NCBI RefSeq assembly: GCF_028858725.1
Contig: NC_084760.1
Coordinates: forward strand, 62,625,867-62,689,866
Reading direction: 5' to 3'
DNA length: 64,000 nt
Source: Colius striatus
Taxonomy: Eukaryota; Chordata; Aves; Coliiformes; Coliidae
Shown here one piece after another: positions 13,192 through 27,164 of this stretch. How positions within the stretch are numbered: position 1 is the first letter of the stretch; every line of letters begins with the position of its first letter. The notes under the pieces were generated by a model. That model was not told where the DNA came from. It saw nothing but the letters and a program-made list of their open reading frames with translations, and did no database searches. The position numbers were made by a program, and so were the translations under genes.

Positions 13192-14331
13192 TGTAGTAGT
13201 TTTATGTGGCCAGGTTTTGGTATTGTGAGGCTACAGGGGTAGCTTCTTTAAACAAAGAGGTGCTAGAAACTCCCCTGTATCTGATAGGGCCAATGTCAGT
13301 CAATTCTAGGATGGTTTCAGTGCTGACAAAGGCCTGACCAATTAGTGACCAAGGTAACGCCTCTGTGAGTAATGTATTTGAGAAGGGGGAAGAAGTTGCT
13401 GCACAGGTGTTAAACTGCAGCAGCAGCAGAAGGGAGTGAGAATGTGAAAACAACATCTCCATAGACATCAAAGTCAATGGAGAAGGAGGGGAAGGAGGTG
13501 CCCAGGCACTGGAGGAAACTCCCCTATGACCTGTGTTGAAGAACAGCTGTCCCCCTGCAGTCCATGGAGGAGCAGAGATCCACTTGCAGCCCATGGAGGA
13601 TCCCATGCTGGAGCAGGTGGATATTTGAAGGAGGCTGTGACTCTGTGGGAAGCCCACACTGGAGGAAGTTCTTGGCTGTACCAGGGAACCCATGGAGAGA
13701 GGAGCCCACGCCAGAGCAGGTTTGCTATGAGGACTTGTGATCCTGTGAGGGACTCAGGCTGGAGCAGTAGGTACCTGCAGGACTGTCCTCCCAGCAGATG
13801 ACCCACATTGGGGCAGGGTTTGAGGAGCTGCCCCTGTGGGAAGCCCCATGCTGGAGCAGTTCATGAGGAACTGTAGCCCATGGGAAGGACCCACATTGGA
13901 GAAGTTCATGAGGGACTGTGTCCAGTGGGGAGGGACCCCACACTGTAGCAGTGGGAAGCATGAGGCTTCCTGCCAAGTGGAAGCAACAGCAAAGTCCATC
14001 TGTAATGAACTGATTGTAGCCCCCATCGCCCTGTGCTACTGGGGAGGAGGTAGGGACCCAGAAAGAAAGAGGGGCAGAGGGAGATGTTTTAATATTCATT
14101 TTTTATTTCTTGTTTCCCTGCTCTGTTTTGATAGTTCATTAATAAATTAAACCATTTCTCTCCAATTTGAGTCTGTTTTGCCCATGATGCTAATTGCTGA
14201 ATGATCTTCCTGTCCTTATCCCAACTCATGAACCTCTTGTTATATTTCTCTCTCTCCTGTCCGGTTGATGAGGAGGAGTGATTGAACAACTTGGTGGGCA
14301 TTTGGCCTATGGCCAGGGCTAAACCACTACA
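13192..14331 (+). mobile_element. Probable solo LTR of an avian endogenous retrovirus
   Basis: About 1.14 kb that starts with TG (13192) and ends with CA (14330-14331), with no viral internal region on either side, hence probably a solo LTR left by recombination. Features familiar from long avian ERV LTRs are visible: a series of imperfect repeated modules of the form 'gggaaggacccacattggag' plus 'aagttcatgagg' between about 13540 and 13960; an AATAAA signal at 14141-14146 inside 'aataaattaaacc'; then a T-rich and CT-rich 3' part ending 'cagggctaaaccactaca'. I recognise the type from common avian LTRs, but the class (ERVL-like or ERVK-like) is not settled by sequence alone. Five-base flanks (ttccc and tctcc) match only partly, so the target duplication has decayed or the ends are off by a base or two. 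Open frames on both strands inside it are chance. Confidence 0.85.
14141..14146 (+). terminator. AATAAA polyadenylation signal in the LTR
   Basis: The hexamer lies in the 3' part of the LTR, about 190 bases before its end, in the position expected for the R-region signal of this LTR type. It could still end host transcripts that read through from the left. Confidence 0.55.
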
Positions 14332-17300
14332 TCTCCAACTTTATATGCGTACAGGGCAAGAGATGGGAGCAAAAGCCATTACTACCACATTGACTCACAG
14401 ACCTAACTGTAAAGAGCTGGTGTCCAGAACCTGTATGGACTCTGTGTCCTCAGAAGGGACTTGCAGATGCTTGAAGAGACTCAGTGAGAGCTCTACTAGG
14501 AGGGAGGAGAGAGTAGCATGCAGAAGCAGAGTGAGGCTGTGAGGTGGAGTGAGAAGACTTCCACAGAAGATTGATGCTACTTGCCACTGCTCATAGCAAG
14601 TCTTTCAGCCTTCAGGTTCAATTCTTTCATGCCCAAGTGTATGCTTTGGTATGGAAACTGCAGCAAAACCCCTATGCAATAGTGAGATTGAGGAACAAAC
14701 ACTGTTAGGCTCAGAATGTTGGCAGACATCTAGTTTGGCAAAGCTGCAGTGCCCCAACATGCTGGAGCAGGGCTTCACATTTAGCAGGCAGATGGCTTTC
14801 AGTCAGAGAAGGTAGTTTTGCTGGTTTTTGGAACAGTCTGTCCAAATTCAGTAAAGATATAGAAGCTTTTGGAGAAATTTCAGTTTGCATATCCTCTTGA
14901 AAAAACTCACTGGATCTTCCCCATGACAATTTGCATGTTTAGAACTAGGACCTCAGAAAGATTCCTGCTCAGGCTGCTGCAAAATGCTACCAGGTTCAAG
15001 CCAGAGCTGAGAGTAGTGGTGCTAACACTCCTGGGGAGCCTTGGCTCTTCCTCCTAAGTTCAGTCAATATGGACAGGACAGATGCCTACCTGAATGCAGA
15101 TGGATCAGGCACCAAAAGTAGGCAGGAAGATGGGTGAACATCCACTTTATATGTCATGTGAATCTGTGTCTGCCTTTCCTTCTCATTTTATCTTCTATTC
15201 CACATCATATCCTCCTCCTTCTGTCATCCCCTCTCTCCCTTCCCCAACACCCTTGCCTCTGACTTTCACTGCTGTCCTTTCTCTGCCCTTCTTATTATAT
15301 TTTGCTGATGGAACCTGTAATTGCATAGCTGTTTATTTCTTTGTCCTCACACTGTCACACTAGCTTCCAGTGCAGTCCAGCCCTGCTCCCACATGTCATA
15401 TCTGATATTTAGGGCACTTGGGTTTTCTGAGTGTTGCTGTGTCCTCTCTCCTTACTTCACCCAGCACTGCTAACTGATCCACGTTACTTGCCAAGTGGTC
15501 TTTGCCTAGCCTTCAGTCCATCAGCACAGATGTTAGCTTAAATGCTTTTACACGGTCTCAGCTCACCCTTCCTGGCTCTTGAAGTTACCACTTCTCCATA
15601 ATCCACCTGAGACACCCCCTCCCCTCTTCTCCCATGGCAAAGTCTCTCCTGGCTCACCCCAGCCCTGGTTTACTCTTTACTTCTGCCTTTCCCAAGAGTA
15701 GTGCTCTGGGACCACATCCAGTGAGTCTATGACCAGGTTGACTTCCTGCATTGCATATTCATTTGCTTGTTCTTCATCATTCTTATCAAAGCACTTCTGC
15801 AACTCTGACATCATTTATTCTTGCTCATGCCTCCAAATAGCATAGAGACAGTCTTTCTCATAGAAAGGTTCTTTTTTGCCGTACTTTCCTCTCTTGCCTA
15901 GTCATTTTCCCGAGACACTCCTACCTATGTCTTTATTGACCTTCATTATCTATTCTGTAGCTTCTCAGGTTGTCATTACACAGGAAAATGGAGCCAATCT
16001 CACCCCTCATGATAGTGGGAGGGAGACCTATCCCTATCCTTTCCATCTCCCACCATTCCCCTGTAGAGCACTAGAAGTGCCATCTGACTTGATATTTCTT
16101 TGCGCCAACTCAACTCACTAAACCTGCGGAAAACATCCTTCTGCAGCTTTTAGCTAGGGTTTTTATCCTGCAGGGTTTTATTGGGCTGAATTTACAACAG
16201 CAAGTCAAAAGCCAGCAGGGCAGGGGAAGGGGCAGTGTTTGGCCAAGGAGGGAAGGGAGGCAGTGAGTGAAGGAGTTGGACTTTCCTCTTTCCGGGGCCA
16301 GAAGCTGTGAAATTGGCTCAAACTTCCAACTGTAGTTTCAGCCTAACTTTCCTCTGTATCTTTCCTTCGTGCTATGAATGTGTCTCTCCAAGAACCTCAA
16401 TTTCTCTTGTTTTTCCATTGAAGACCTCCAGGTTCTTTTCCCTTTAAGCTCACTGGCAAACGGGCTTTCTGTCGTCTTCACTCTAGAGTCTTCAAATGGT
16501 ACTCTGCTGAGTTTCTGGCCACCTCTCTCCTAGCTAAGCCTCACAGTTAAATATCTCTAACAGATGTCTTGATCTGTCCACCTCTCTCCTCACAGACAGC
16601 TGTGGTCATGAAATCTTTTCCTTCCCTGTTTCTAGGATTCCATCTTTTTCTAGCGCTTCTCTCCCCATCTTCCCTCTTCTTCTCAGTCTTTGTTGCCACA
16701 GGTAACATTCAGGCCTGTAACACAGAAGTCATCCTCATCAGAAAGCTCTATGTTTTCCCATTTAAGCTATATATAAATTCAAGTGTATGAATACTTGAAC
16801 AAATAATTTTGCACCACAGTTGTTCTCTGAATGTGCCAGTTTACCCAAATAGCAAACTGTGGTAGTGACTTAGGCAGAGATCCTTGGCTTCCTATCTAGA
16901 AAATAAGCAGATTTTGCTACCATCTCTTCTAATGACCTAAGATGTTCAAAGGCTGTACAAAAGCCTTGTAATATTGAAGTATTGAAGAGGATCAGATGCT
17001 TATTTCATTAAAGGAAGCAATTTATACTGAACTGAAATTATGCCAATGCTTTTGGTGGCATAACTATGTTATAAAAAAATCCCCATACTTATAACTAACA
17101 TAATATTGATGGAAATATTTTACATGTAAATGTATCTACAAATTTGTTTGCTTCATGCATTTCTACCTGTGGTTCTAGTCATTTAATTTGGTTTGCTGTA
17201 ACAAATCAGGTCCATACCATGCCAAAATGCTCTGTCACTGGACAGAGCACACATTCAAATACTTAGACAAGGCTGGGCACTCTCAGCACCTTCATGAGGC

Positions 17301-20300
17301 CAGATCTGGAGACTTGGAGTCCTCCCTGCTGCTCCCTGGTGCACTGCCTTCCAGAGAATTTTTCAGGGAAGCATAGGATTTTGATACAGTGGCAGAATTT
17401 TCTAAGAGATCAAATGTGTGCCTGACATCTCCTCTTCCTCCATCCTACATTTGTTTACCATACTTTTTTCACTATTGGAAAGAAGTCCTTTTGTTTCCAT
17501 ATATTTTTCCTTTACCTGTCATTAATGTAGATCAACAGAATTTGTGTATCAGTTTTTGACCAACTGCAAGATCTTTCTGCAGCGGGTGAAAAAGGTCACC
17601 GTGGTGAGAGTAGCTGGTGATCTGATGAATAGCAACCTTGCTAGTGAGGAAAGGCCACATTCCTGGAATTGCATTTTCTCCATCCCTGCAGCAGCACTGT
17701 GGTGTGAGGAAAGCAATTTTCCCACCAGAAAGGCAGTCAGGGCTGGGAATCAGCTCAGGGCTGGAACAGCCATAAGCTTGAGGCTAGCAAGAGCTATGAG
17801 AGAGCAGATAGAAAAGGATGGGCAAGAGGCAGGAATGCAAAGCCGTGAGGAGTATCTCTGCAAGTGACAAGAAGCCCATGAAACATTTTGTTACAGAAAA
17901 TGGAACAGCCTCCATGAACTGATTAGGGGGATGAGAGGGGCTGCACCTCCCTGTTCTGCCTCTTCCTTGTTCTCTGAAGGCACTTTCAGGTCACTGGAAA
18001 CATGTCACTGCCATTGCCCTTGGCATTTTCCAGGACATGAGTCTTCTCATGGAATGCATGCAGGGACAATCTTCTTCAGACATGCTAGTCTGATCAGAAT
18101 GGCAGCAACGAGCAAAGAGTGACACAGCATGTCTCAGGAAGAGGCTCACTGGAGATGCAGTGAGCAGCAGTTTCAGTCATCACATACACAGGTACAGGAT
18201 AACTGGTATATGTGCTTCTGAAACATCAAAAGTAATTCCTTAAGACTGGGCAGAATCTCAAAAGAGACAAACCCCCTTCTGATTCTTGCAAAGTGCTGGG
18301 CATTGAGGACACAACCTGAGGCACAGAAGCAGTCCTGAATGGCAGACAGTGCTGGACACTGCCTGATGAATTTCAGGATGAAGCGCAAGGACAGTTCTTA
18401 AAACCATGTAGAGAGCTGGTCATCAAAGGGAATTGTCAAGGCCAATGCTGCATCCTACATTTTTTTCCATGCATTAATATCTATTCCACAGTGCATTCAT
18501 TTGGTTTTTGTCTTGACACGGATTCATTTTCTTGCAATCAGGACAAAGAATCAAACTGGGCTCAAAAGGTGTGATCTGGCTCCACTGCTCTCTGCTCATA
18601 CACAGTAAGGTGCCTCTTAGCCAGTGGAAGTGCCTTTGCTCCATGCTGACCTGTAACATCTGAATTACTGCAGTAGATGCAATTTCACAGATATATCGGT
18701 TGTCTTTATTTTTCCTAAAGCATCTGTCTGGAGGCTTGCAGCATTCCTGTGAAGTCCTGGTTTGGAGCCCCTGCTAGACATTTTCTCTGTCATAAGCACG
18801 TGGAGGTTTCTGTGGAACCACAAGGCTGCAACTATGTATCTCTTCTTTCTTCAGAAAACTGATTTGTGACCCTATTGCTGGACTATGAAGGCTGAGATTC
18901 TCCTGAATGCTGGTATCACTGGGAAGAAAGATTGAGACTTGTTCATACTTAAGTAAGCAGCAAAAGAAACATGGAAACTGGAAAAGTTCCCTAGAAAAAA
19001 AACCCATTTACAGATACAGGCCAATCAAGAAGTGGGCACTTTTCTAGACTGCTTACTTTGAGACAGTTGTACAGGTACAGGCACTGCTAGTACAAGGGTA
19101 CCTTGCAAGCCCATCATTTTATGTTAAAAGGGGCTTATAGGTGTAGTCTCAGAAAGTGAATAGAGTGGTATTTTCAAGTACTCTTGCATCATTCTTGAAG
19201 CTGATGAAGCCCTACAGAAGACATGCACTGCCTGTGGCTCCAGAGATTGTTATCAGCTTACAGGGATGATTGCTGTGATGAAAGCAAGCAGAGCAAGTTT
19301 TCCTCAGGATCTCAGATCAAGAACTAAAGAGCATCCTCTGGAAAAGAAATCAGAGATGATAAGGACAAAAGGAGTATTTTTGCCCATTTGGAAAAGCTAC
19401 TTTGCAGGAAAACTGAAAGAAAAGCTCACACATTTGAAAAGAAAACAGACAGAACTGCATTACAACTTGCTCCCTCCTTGCTTTCATTTGCCTTAAGGCC
19501 AGCCCTTCTGGGTTTCAAAGACATCCTTTTTCTCCACAAGCTTTGTGTGTTTTTATCTCTGCCTTTCTTTGTGGCCTTCAGAGGTTGCTCCAGTGGTTCA
19601 TGCTGGATATTTTTGCAATGACAACAAGGGTGGAGGCCAGTTCCCCACCCCTGTTCCCAGTTTCACTCATAATATATGCTCCTTTGTATTGCATCTCAGC
19701 TCTCTGCTGCTCGTGGCTCATATCCCCAACCTCAACATCCAAGTCCTGTGGCTGCCCTGTAGCTAGACTCCCTTAGCTGGTTTGTTGGGTTTGGTTTTTT
19801 TTGTGGACTGAGAAGACTGAGGACATCTTTCTTGGTCTGTGCAGGGAGAGGAGGTTTAAGTAGTGGAGTCCATTTATTTGCCTTCTTGACAAATCAGACA
19901 GCAAATTAAGTAGCTTCTAAGACTCTTGGTGGGTTACAAAGAGGGGTTAAAGAGGATAGGGAAGTATCTTGACCAGGACAGGTGAAAGCTGTGACCAGAG
20001 CAGCCACTGCTGTATGAAGAAAGTGAATGACAAGATTGTGTCTGGACAATCGTCAGGGTAGGTATCAGTCATGCCACCTCTATCCTGGCACTGTGCTGAC
20101 AGCTAGAAGGGAAGTTGCAGCTTGTGTTTTCCTGTGATATTTTCTATCAACTGGTAGAAAGGTATAGTTTTTCCAGCAGGAATGAAATGTGAAAGTATGA
20201 ACAAAGTAGAAATCCTTGTGTAAATACAGTTTTTCCTAGTTTATGGTGTGGTGGTTTCAGTTTAGACAAGCTTGTCTTTTGACATTAAAGCTCTAAAGAG

Positions 20301-20582
20301 CAGCTGCAGCAAGTACCCAGATACAGTTAAATCCAGAGATCTCAATCCATGGCCTAGGGTTCAATTCTCAAATCTAAATCTTGAAACAACTTTTTAATTT
20401 TTTCCCTTTTTCTGTTATGGCCAAGGTAGAGTATGGTTTTTATTGGTAAGCTTATTGCATGGTGAATCCCCATGGACATTGTTTTTCCTGACTCAGCCCA
20501 GGAAAGACAAAACTGTCTGTCAGTCCTTCCCAAGGCTGAGACCCTTAACCATTTTTCTTAAACTTCTTTTGGAGGATCTACT
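14332..20582. other. Unique non-coding stretch
   Basis: No gene or interspersed repeat recognised over 6.2 kb. There is a strongly pyrimidine-rich section from about 15160 to 16700 (many CT runs on the plus strand). Open frames do not exceed about 107 codons (plus, 17544-17867) and have no known motif. Nothing supports an exon. Confidence 0.5.
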
Positions 20583-20826
20583 AGCATCAAATTGCACCAG
20601 GGGAGGTTTGGATTGGAGATTAGGAAGAATTTCTTCACTGAGGGGATTGTTAGACACTGCACAGGCTGCCCAGGGAGGTGGTGAAGTCGCCATCCCCGGG
20701 TATATTTAAAAGATGCATAGATGAGGTGCTAAGGGACATGGTTTAGTGGTGGACTTGGCACTGTTAGGGTAGTGGTTGGACTTGATGATCTTAAAGGTCT
20801 TTTCAAACCAAAATGATTCTATGATT
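20583..20826 (+). mobile_element. CR1 LINE 3' fragment (older subfamily)
   Basis: Short 5'-truncated CR1 on the plus strand. It begins in the 'caaattgcaccaggggaggt' segment of ORF2, continues through the [13 protein letters not shown] coding stretch (one or more bases missing around 'agacactgcacaggctgcc'), and ends with 'ttggacttgatgatcttaaa' and a single octamer at 20826. It is of the same group as the copies at 884 and 12482. Confidence 0.93.
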
Positions 20827-23800
20827 GAAATTGCCTGTGCAGGCAAGTGACTGCCATGCAGTGCTTTTATTCAGATTTCTTTGTCAAAGGGCATACTACC
20901 AAAATTACCCTCTCAACCAGTAGCCCGAGGCTTGTTTGTTGAAGATTGGTGGCCTTATTTTACACTGACACTAACCAGATTTCTTGTCTGCAGATCATTG
21001 AAGTTTTGTTTAACCAGGGCTAGCCTGACTCAAAAAAGTTAAGACAACTCTACTAAAAGTGTGAACTCCCATTCTACAAGTAAAAGCATGCTCTGTGCCT
21101 TCTCAAGGGGTGGGGTGCAGCTCCATCGCTTTCATTTCTACAGACTGAGTTTGCAGTTTTAGTTGAGTCATCCCAGTTTTCCTGCTTGTCCTTGGGAGGT
21201 GTGCCAGCAATGGCCAGACTCCTCAGTCCTCCCTTCTGCATCCTGACACTTGCCCGTGCCTGACGGCTACAAGACACCTACCACATACTGCACGCACGAG
21301 CTGAGAGGAGGGGAAATTCCAGGAGCGATGTGGGAGAGAGCAGGACTGGGCATGCAGCTGGGTCCCAGGACAACCCTGCTGGCTCATTTCCTTCTGTGAT
21401 TGAGGGCTGGGGGTTGCTCTTCAAAGGGGTAGCTTGGCTCTTGCCAATCTGGCATTGTTTGGTTATTGTGTTCTCTTTCTGGCAAATTTGCAGGTGGCTC
21501 CAGCTCAGTGTCTGACTACCCAGTCATTGAGTGACCCTGGGAAACCATCAGAAAGGTCAGCCAAGGACAGGGAGGAGAAAGGCCTCCACTTTCAACGGCA
21601 TCCTGTGCAATTATGCTGCACTTGGAGTAACATAAAATCGCTTCTGGGCATCACCACAATGACGGCCTCTCTTGCACTCCTAAGTCAATGAGAATTGGGG
21701 TCATAGTGCCATTTCCAGGAAGTCTTATAGATCTTGCCCTTTGACAGCAAGATAAGATCACTGGCACGTATGATTAAATGAATGACAGAAGATGCTATTC
21801 TAGCTATGTTGTCACACCCTGATCTAGCCTGTGAACTGACTCAGCCTTTCCTGTGACTCCCAGGGCCCTGCTCATCCAACCTGGAGAAGCACAAGTTAAT
21901 TTCCAGATCCTTTGGCAGCTGGTTCCCTCTGAAGTAAACCAAGGCGCGGTGGGGACAACAGTTCACCACAGGATGGCCTGAAGGGGTGGTATAGGCAACT
22001 GTCCCACAAAGGAACCCTCGACCATCAGCTTCACCATGACCTCACCTCACACAGTGTGGTGTGCAGCAGCTTGGAGATATCAACTCTGTGATGCAACCCT
22101 CTCATTGCTTCAGACACCAAAATCAGAAAACACGGGAAAAGCATTGATCATGTCCTGAAGCCTCAGCTGCACCACATAAGAGTCTGGAGGAGGGCTGAGG
22201 CAAATCTACTGTGACCTGGATATGGTCACCATGCTCTGGCCCTGAGCAGTGTGAGGACTGTCACTGGCATCAGCTGGTGATCACACAGACGTTGGGGAAA
22301 AGATGTGTGGCAGAGCATCACAGCCGATGATGTTCCCCAGAGCCTTTCACTTCTAGGATATAGTAAGAACAAGAGCTGTCAGTTCTTCATGACATCACCA
22401 ACTACAGCACTGCTGCTTTCCAAATGTAATTGCTCATTATGCATTTATTACCTGTAAGAACACTAACTCGCAGTTACTAGCATAACTTAGTTCTTGATGA
22501 AAGGTCCTTTTTACTTTGTTTGCTTTCACAGATATTTGCTTACTATAATTAAGTAACCGCAGTGCTACCTTTATTAACAGGGAGAACTTTCTCTTTCAAG
22601 ATGACTGCCTGGAAGGCAAAGCACCACTTCTGCCAAAGAACATTGTCAGAGGGCACACCTTCCCTTTTTAAAGAGCTTACCACATGGAAAAGGGCAGAGC
22701 CAGAACTGGAAATATGGTTTTTTGTGCTTTCTTTTTAAGAAGATATTCTGCCTTGTAAACAATACTTAATGGTGTGTATTTTACAGTGCAGCACAAAGTT
22801 TTTCTTTGTGTGGACAGAACTTCTTCATGAAGAACAAGTGTTAGTTGCATATGCATATGCAATTCAAGAGAACGTATTGTAAGAAAAAAAGAAAGATAAT
22901 ATATGCCAGCCTTATCCTCCTGATCTCTTTGCTTCTTCCTATATCCATCTCTTTTTTCATATCATCTTCATGACTAAGAATGCTCCCCCAAAGTGCCATG
23001 TTATATAAATAGAGTAGGGAAAATGACTGATGCCACACCAGTAAGCACAATTAGAGAGAAGCTCTTTCTGCTGGCTGAAGCAAATGCTGGTACCAGCTTG
23101 GATTTGACTGCTGCAGTATGTCAGAATGAGTGGGTGTAGGTTACTCACAGGGAAGGGGACGGTGATTTGTTACAGCTTTCTGCTAGCAGGAGCACATAGA
23201 GACTGGCAATGCATCTGTGCTGCAACACAGCTTATCCTATACAAAGCCATCACCTTGCATTGAGGTATTGGCCAGATCCTGGTAGTCATGCACCTACAGA
23301 ACAAACTGACTGGCACTGGAGAGTCCTAGGTCACCACTTCTTTGGGCCCTTTTCTATACATGCACCTTGTTTGTCTGAGATGAAGATGCTGCTGCTGCTA
23401 TCCCCAGCATATGTTTGGGTGTGGGAGGGTATGTAAATGCATAAAGCAACCAATCCAAAGGGAGGTACGAGCTACAGGAAAAGCCCAAGACCACTGCAGA
23501 GACTGAAGGCCATTGCAGAGGCCTCAGAGTGAGTGGAAGAGAAAATGCTATGGATCACACAGTAAAAATATCATAACATCCAAACCAAACCACAGCCCTG
23601 ACAGTTGCTTACCTCAGAGGGACACGTGGATTTCCTTTCTATGAAACCACAGCAGGCTCTGCTACAGGACAGGGAAAATTCCCACCAGAGAGAAGGAGAG
23701 GTTTCCTGCTGTAGGGCCAGAAAAGCATCTGAAGAATTATCTAGAATGACTCACAGAAATGTTACTTTTAACAGACAGAAAGATCAGCAAGTTCTGGTCT

Positions 23801-26800
23801 GTAGTAATTTGACACTGCAAACTCACTTCTTGCTCTGTCATACAGCCAAATTCTTGTGCCTTGTTTAGGCACCACTTAGTTTCAGTTAACAGATGATCTT
23901 TGTAACTTTTGTCAGTAGGATTGCAAGATTTTTCTCCTTGATATTAAGGCCTCTAGTCTCCAAATAAATCCATTATCTCTCTAGAGTTAAACTGAGAAGC
24001 TGGAGGATGAGCTCCTGTCACACCAAACAAATTGTGCTTGTTTAGAGGTTTTATGGGTCCTTAAAATGAAACCTTTTATTTTCTTGAGATTTTTTCCTCT
24101 CTCTCTTCTTTCAAAAGCCTCTGTTTATCCAGAAAACCAACCAGAAGAGCATAATTTAGTTCTTCAGGCTCATTTGAACATTTTCGGAGGAGATATGTGT
24201 ACTTCATGTTATTCATGCTTCACATATCCCACTGCTTGGTCACTGCTGTGATTAGTAAAAAATAGGGTATTTTGGGGGGAGAAAGTCTGGGTGAACATGT
24301 GTGTGTATCTTTTTCTTAATAAATACCTGTCTCAGAAATTGAAGCAGAACTAAAAAATGCATTTGTTCACAGCAGCCGCCTCACAGCCCTCACTTATTTT
24401 GGAGGCTCACTGCTCACACCATCAAATCCAGAGCAGTTATGCAGAAGCAGGAGGCTTGTCACCCTTCTGTAAATACAGTATGATGTGGCAAAGCCCTGCT
24501 GGACCAGATGAATGCTGGGCAGAGAGAGAAGTGCCATATCCACAACAGAAAGATCAGTGAGACAGAAAGGTAATCAGAAGAGGGAAGTAGGAAAGCATAG
24601 AAAGGATTTGAGAGGAGGGAGAGGGCAGGAGCACGCCGAGTGAACCTGAAGGAAAGGGTGAGAAGGAAGCCAAGGGACTCAGGCTTTGTGTTGTTTATCC
24701 TAGAAAACAATGTAATGTGACATCAATATGCTGTATCCTCCTTTTGGAGAGAACATAATGTAAATGCCTTCTTAGGATACCTGCATCTTGTCTGCAACTA
24801 GGAGCTCCACATGACAGTGGGTGCTATCATAGCAGTGTTTTTGGGTGATGATGTCACAGTGGTTTGCTGGTACCCCGGTAGGTGATGCAGAGCTCCTCTG
24901 GGCATGCTGACCCACAAGGAAGCACAAAATACATGCCTTGCCACTGCTCTGGATGCTCTTTTGGGGGCAGTGGCATAATGTGACGGCATCTGTTTTTCCA
25001 TCAAGAGGTTTCTGATAATGTATCCCAGTATTGCTGTTATCAGGAAATATGGGTGGTGACTGCAACACTCTCTGCTTCCTAATCAGCAAAAGAAACATTT
25101 TTTACTCCATCTCTGACTAAAGGACAGTATATTGCCCACTCCTGGCTATGGGGCTAAACTGACAGAGTGAAGTTTTTAAGCCCATTTTGTTCTGATTCAC
25201 TAAGGTGTCAGCATGGGAGCAGGCATCTTGCTGTCCTGATGTGCCCACCTCTGACCAAGCTCCCTTGGGAACACCAGCTAACAGACAGGAATGAAAGACA
25301 ATTGAAGCCAGATGCACACTGCTGACCTGAATTTTTTGCACTGGCAGTGTGTGGTGCTGAAGAAGGGCAGAGGCTTACTCTCAAGTGGATTTGAAGCAAA
25401 CGAAAGTTGCTGTGGGTTACATGCGTTGCCCAGGGAATGTTAGCCTTCCTACAGCCAGTCTTGCTGGTAACCACTCTTACTAGAGAGTTGGCAAGCCACG
25501 GTCATCAGAAGTTGACACTGATCCAAGGCAGAGCTCTGGCAATGCTAACATTGTAGCAGCCACCAGTTCCTGTCTTAAAAGGATAATATGAAAGGTCATG
25601 CTTTGGCCAAAGAGCAAAGGGACTGGGTGCTGAAGACACTATCATTCCCACTGTGTGATACACAGCACGTTAGGCAAGTGATTCACTAATTTCTTACTAA
25701 TTTCTGTCAATTTTCTACATTTACGCTATAATATTGCAAACCAGGAACTTCCAGGCAAACAAGGAAGGACAGGGCACACGGATATGGGTTAGAGTTACAT
25801 CTCCTATAATGACTCTAGGTATTATCTACTGTACAAGAATGAAGATGGGTAAAATGCCAAATGTCATCAACACCCTGGGGTTGGATTTTACCTGGAAGAT
25901 CTAAAAATAAAGCTTCCTGCTGTAAGCGATTCCCATTTCACAAGTCTTTCTCTTTTCTATTTTGAGAATCAATTCTAGTTACACAGTCTCTGGTTACAGG
26001 AGTTAAGAATGGAGAATTTCTTACTCAGAAAGGGGAATTAATCTTTAAATGTACCCAATACTCATTGCAGAGAAGTAGGTCCCCTCCTAAAGAGAATCCA
26101 GGTTAATGGTCAGTCGCCAAATTCTTTTTGCAATGGCCAGGAAATTAAAAGAAAGAAAACAGAAAGTGCAAGAAGTTACAGTCAAGACAAAACAAAAATT
26201 GCCTTTGCTGTGGTAGTCTGCAAAGAAACATTGAGCTAGCAGAGAATGAAAATGCATATTTATTGCTTTTCAGGATGAGCCTGTTTTCTCTATTGAAAAT
26301 ATCAGAAATATTTATGAAAACCTGGCCTTGACTCCACTATTTCAGGCAACCAGGCCCCTGAGGATTTCATGATACTTTAATAGAAATCCTCTTACCCAGA
26401 ATTCTCAGTAAGATATTAAAATATTGACAAAGTTTGAGTGTTTCTCATACTATTATGGACCCATTTCTGCTTTCTATAAAGTCTACAAGAAATTCTGCAA
26501 AAAACCCAGAAAAATTCATAACTATTTTGTCCATGAAAAATGTGCTACTACACCTCACCAAGTAAGCTGCCTTAAAATATGAATTTGAAATCTATCTGAG
26601 AGACTAGATGGCTACTTGGCCTAGCAAGTGTTTGTTTTGTTTTTTCCCGGTCTGTTTTTTAACCTACTCTGTAGCTTTGCTGAAACTGAGGGGGATTTGA
26701 AAGCTGCAATAGGAAAAAGAAAGTGAAACATAACCTGATGGTGCTCTTACAGAATGCAGTCAGCAAAGTCTGAGCAAGTCATTGAAGACTAATGTACGTA

Positions 26801-27014
26801 AATCAATAGATGTGAAAGCTTTACTTGGATCACTGTTGTAGTGTATTGCTCCTCACAAACCCTTAAACTAATCTGATCTAGAATGTGAGCATCTCTACTT
26901 CCATCTCTAAATCCTGAGTACACATGTTCCTTGATTCATCACAGCTTTGAATAAATTTTTAGTAAACAGAAAGAAAATAATGTAATTCACGTGGTATTTC
27001 AAGTTTTACTTTGA
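20827..27014. other. Unique non-coding stretch
   Basis: No gene or known repeat found. The part at about 21840-22340 is somewhat richer in GC and has no open frame of note; I could not assign it to any family. A near-palindromic run of ATGCAT-type sequence sits at 22846-22861. Open frames reach 108 codons (minus, 24772-25098) without motifs. From 25.5 to 27.0 kb the sequence is AT-rich and featureless. Confidence 0.5.
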
Positions 27015-27164
27015 TGTCTCCTTCCTTGGAGATCTTCAAGACCCGCCTGGACATGTTCCTATGTGACCTGATCTAGGTGAACCTGCTTCTGCAGAGGGGT
27101 TGGACTACATGATCTCTAAAGGTCCCTTCCAATCCCTAACATTCTGTGAGTCTATGATTCTATG
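27015..27164 (+). mobile_element. CR1 LINE 3' end, very short (young subfamily)
   Basis: Only the last 150 bases of a CR1: the 'gtctccttccttggag' segment, 'cctgatctaggtgaacctgc', 'ttggactacatgatctctaa' and a tail of two octamers ending at 27164. Strong 5' truncation; no coding capacity. Confidence 0.95.

Noticed and set aside
13202..13693. 163-codon minus-strand frame, and smaller frames, within the LTR
   Set aside because: They lie in LTR sequence, are of low complexity from the repeated modules and have no known motif.
21840..22340. GC-richer segment as a possible retroviral or gene remnant
   Set aside because: I found no protein motif on either strand and no family resemblance.
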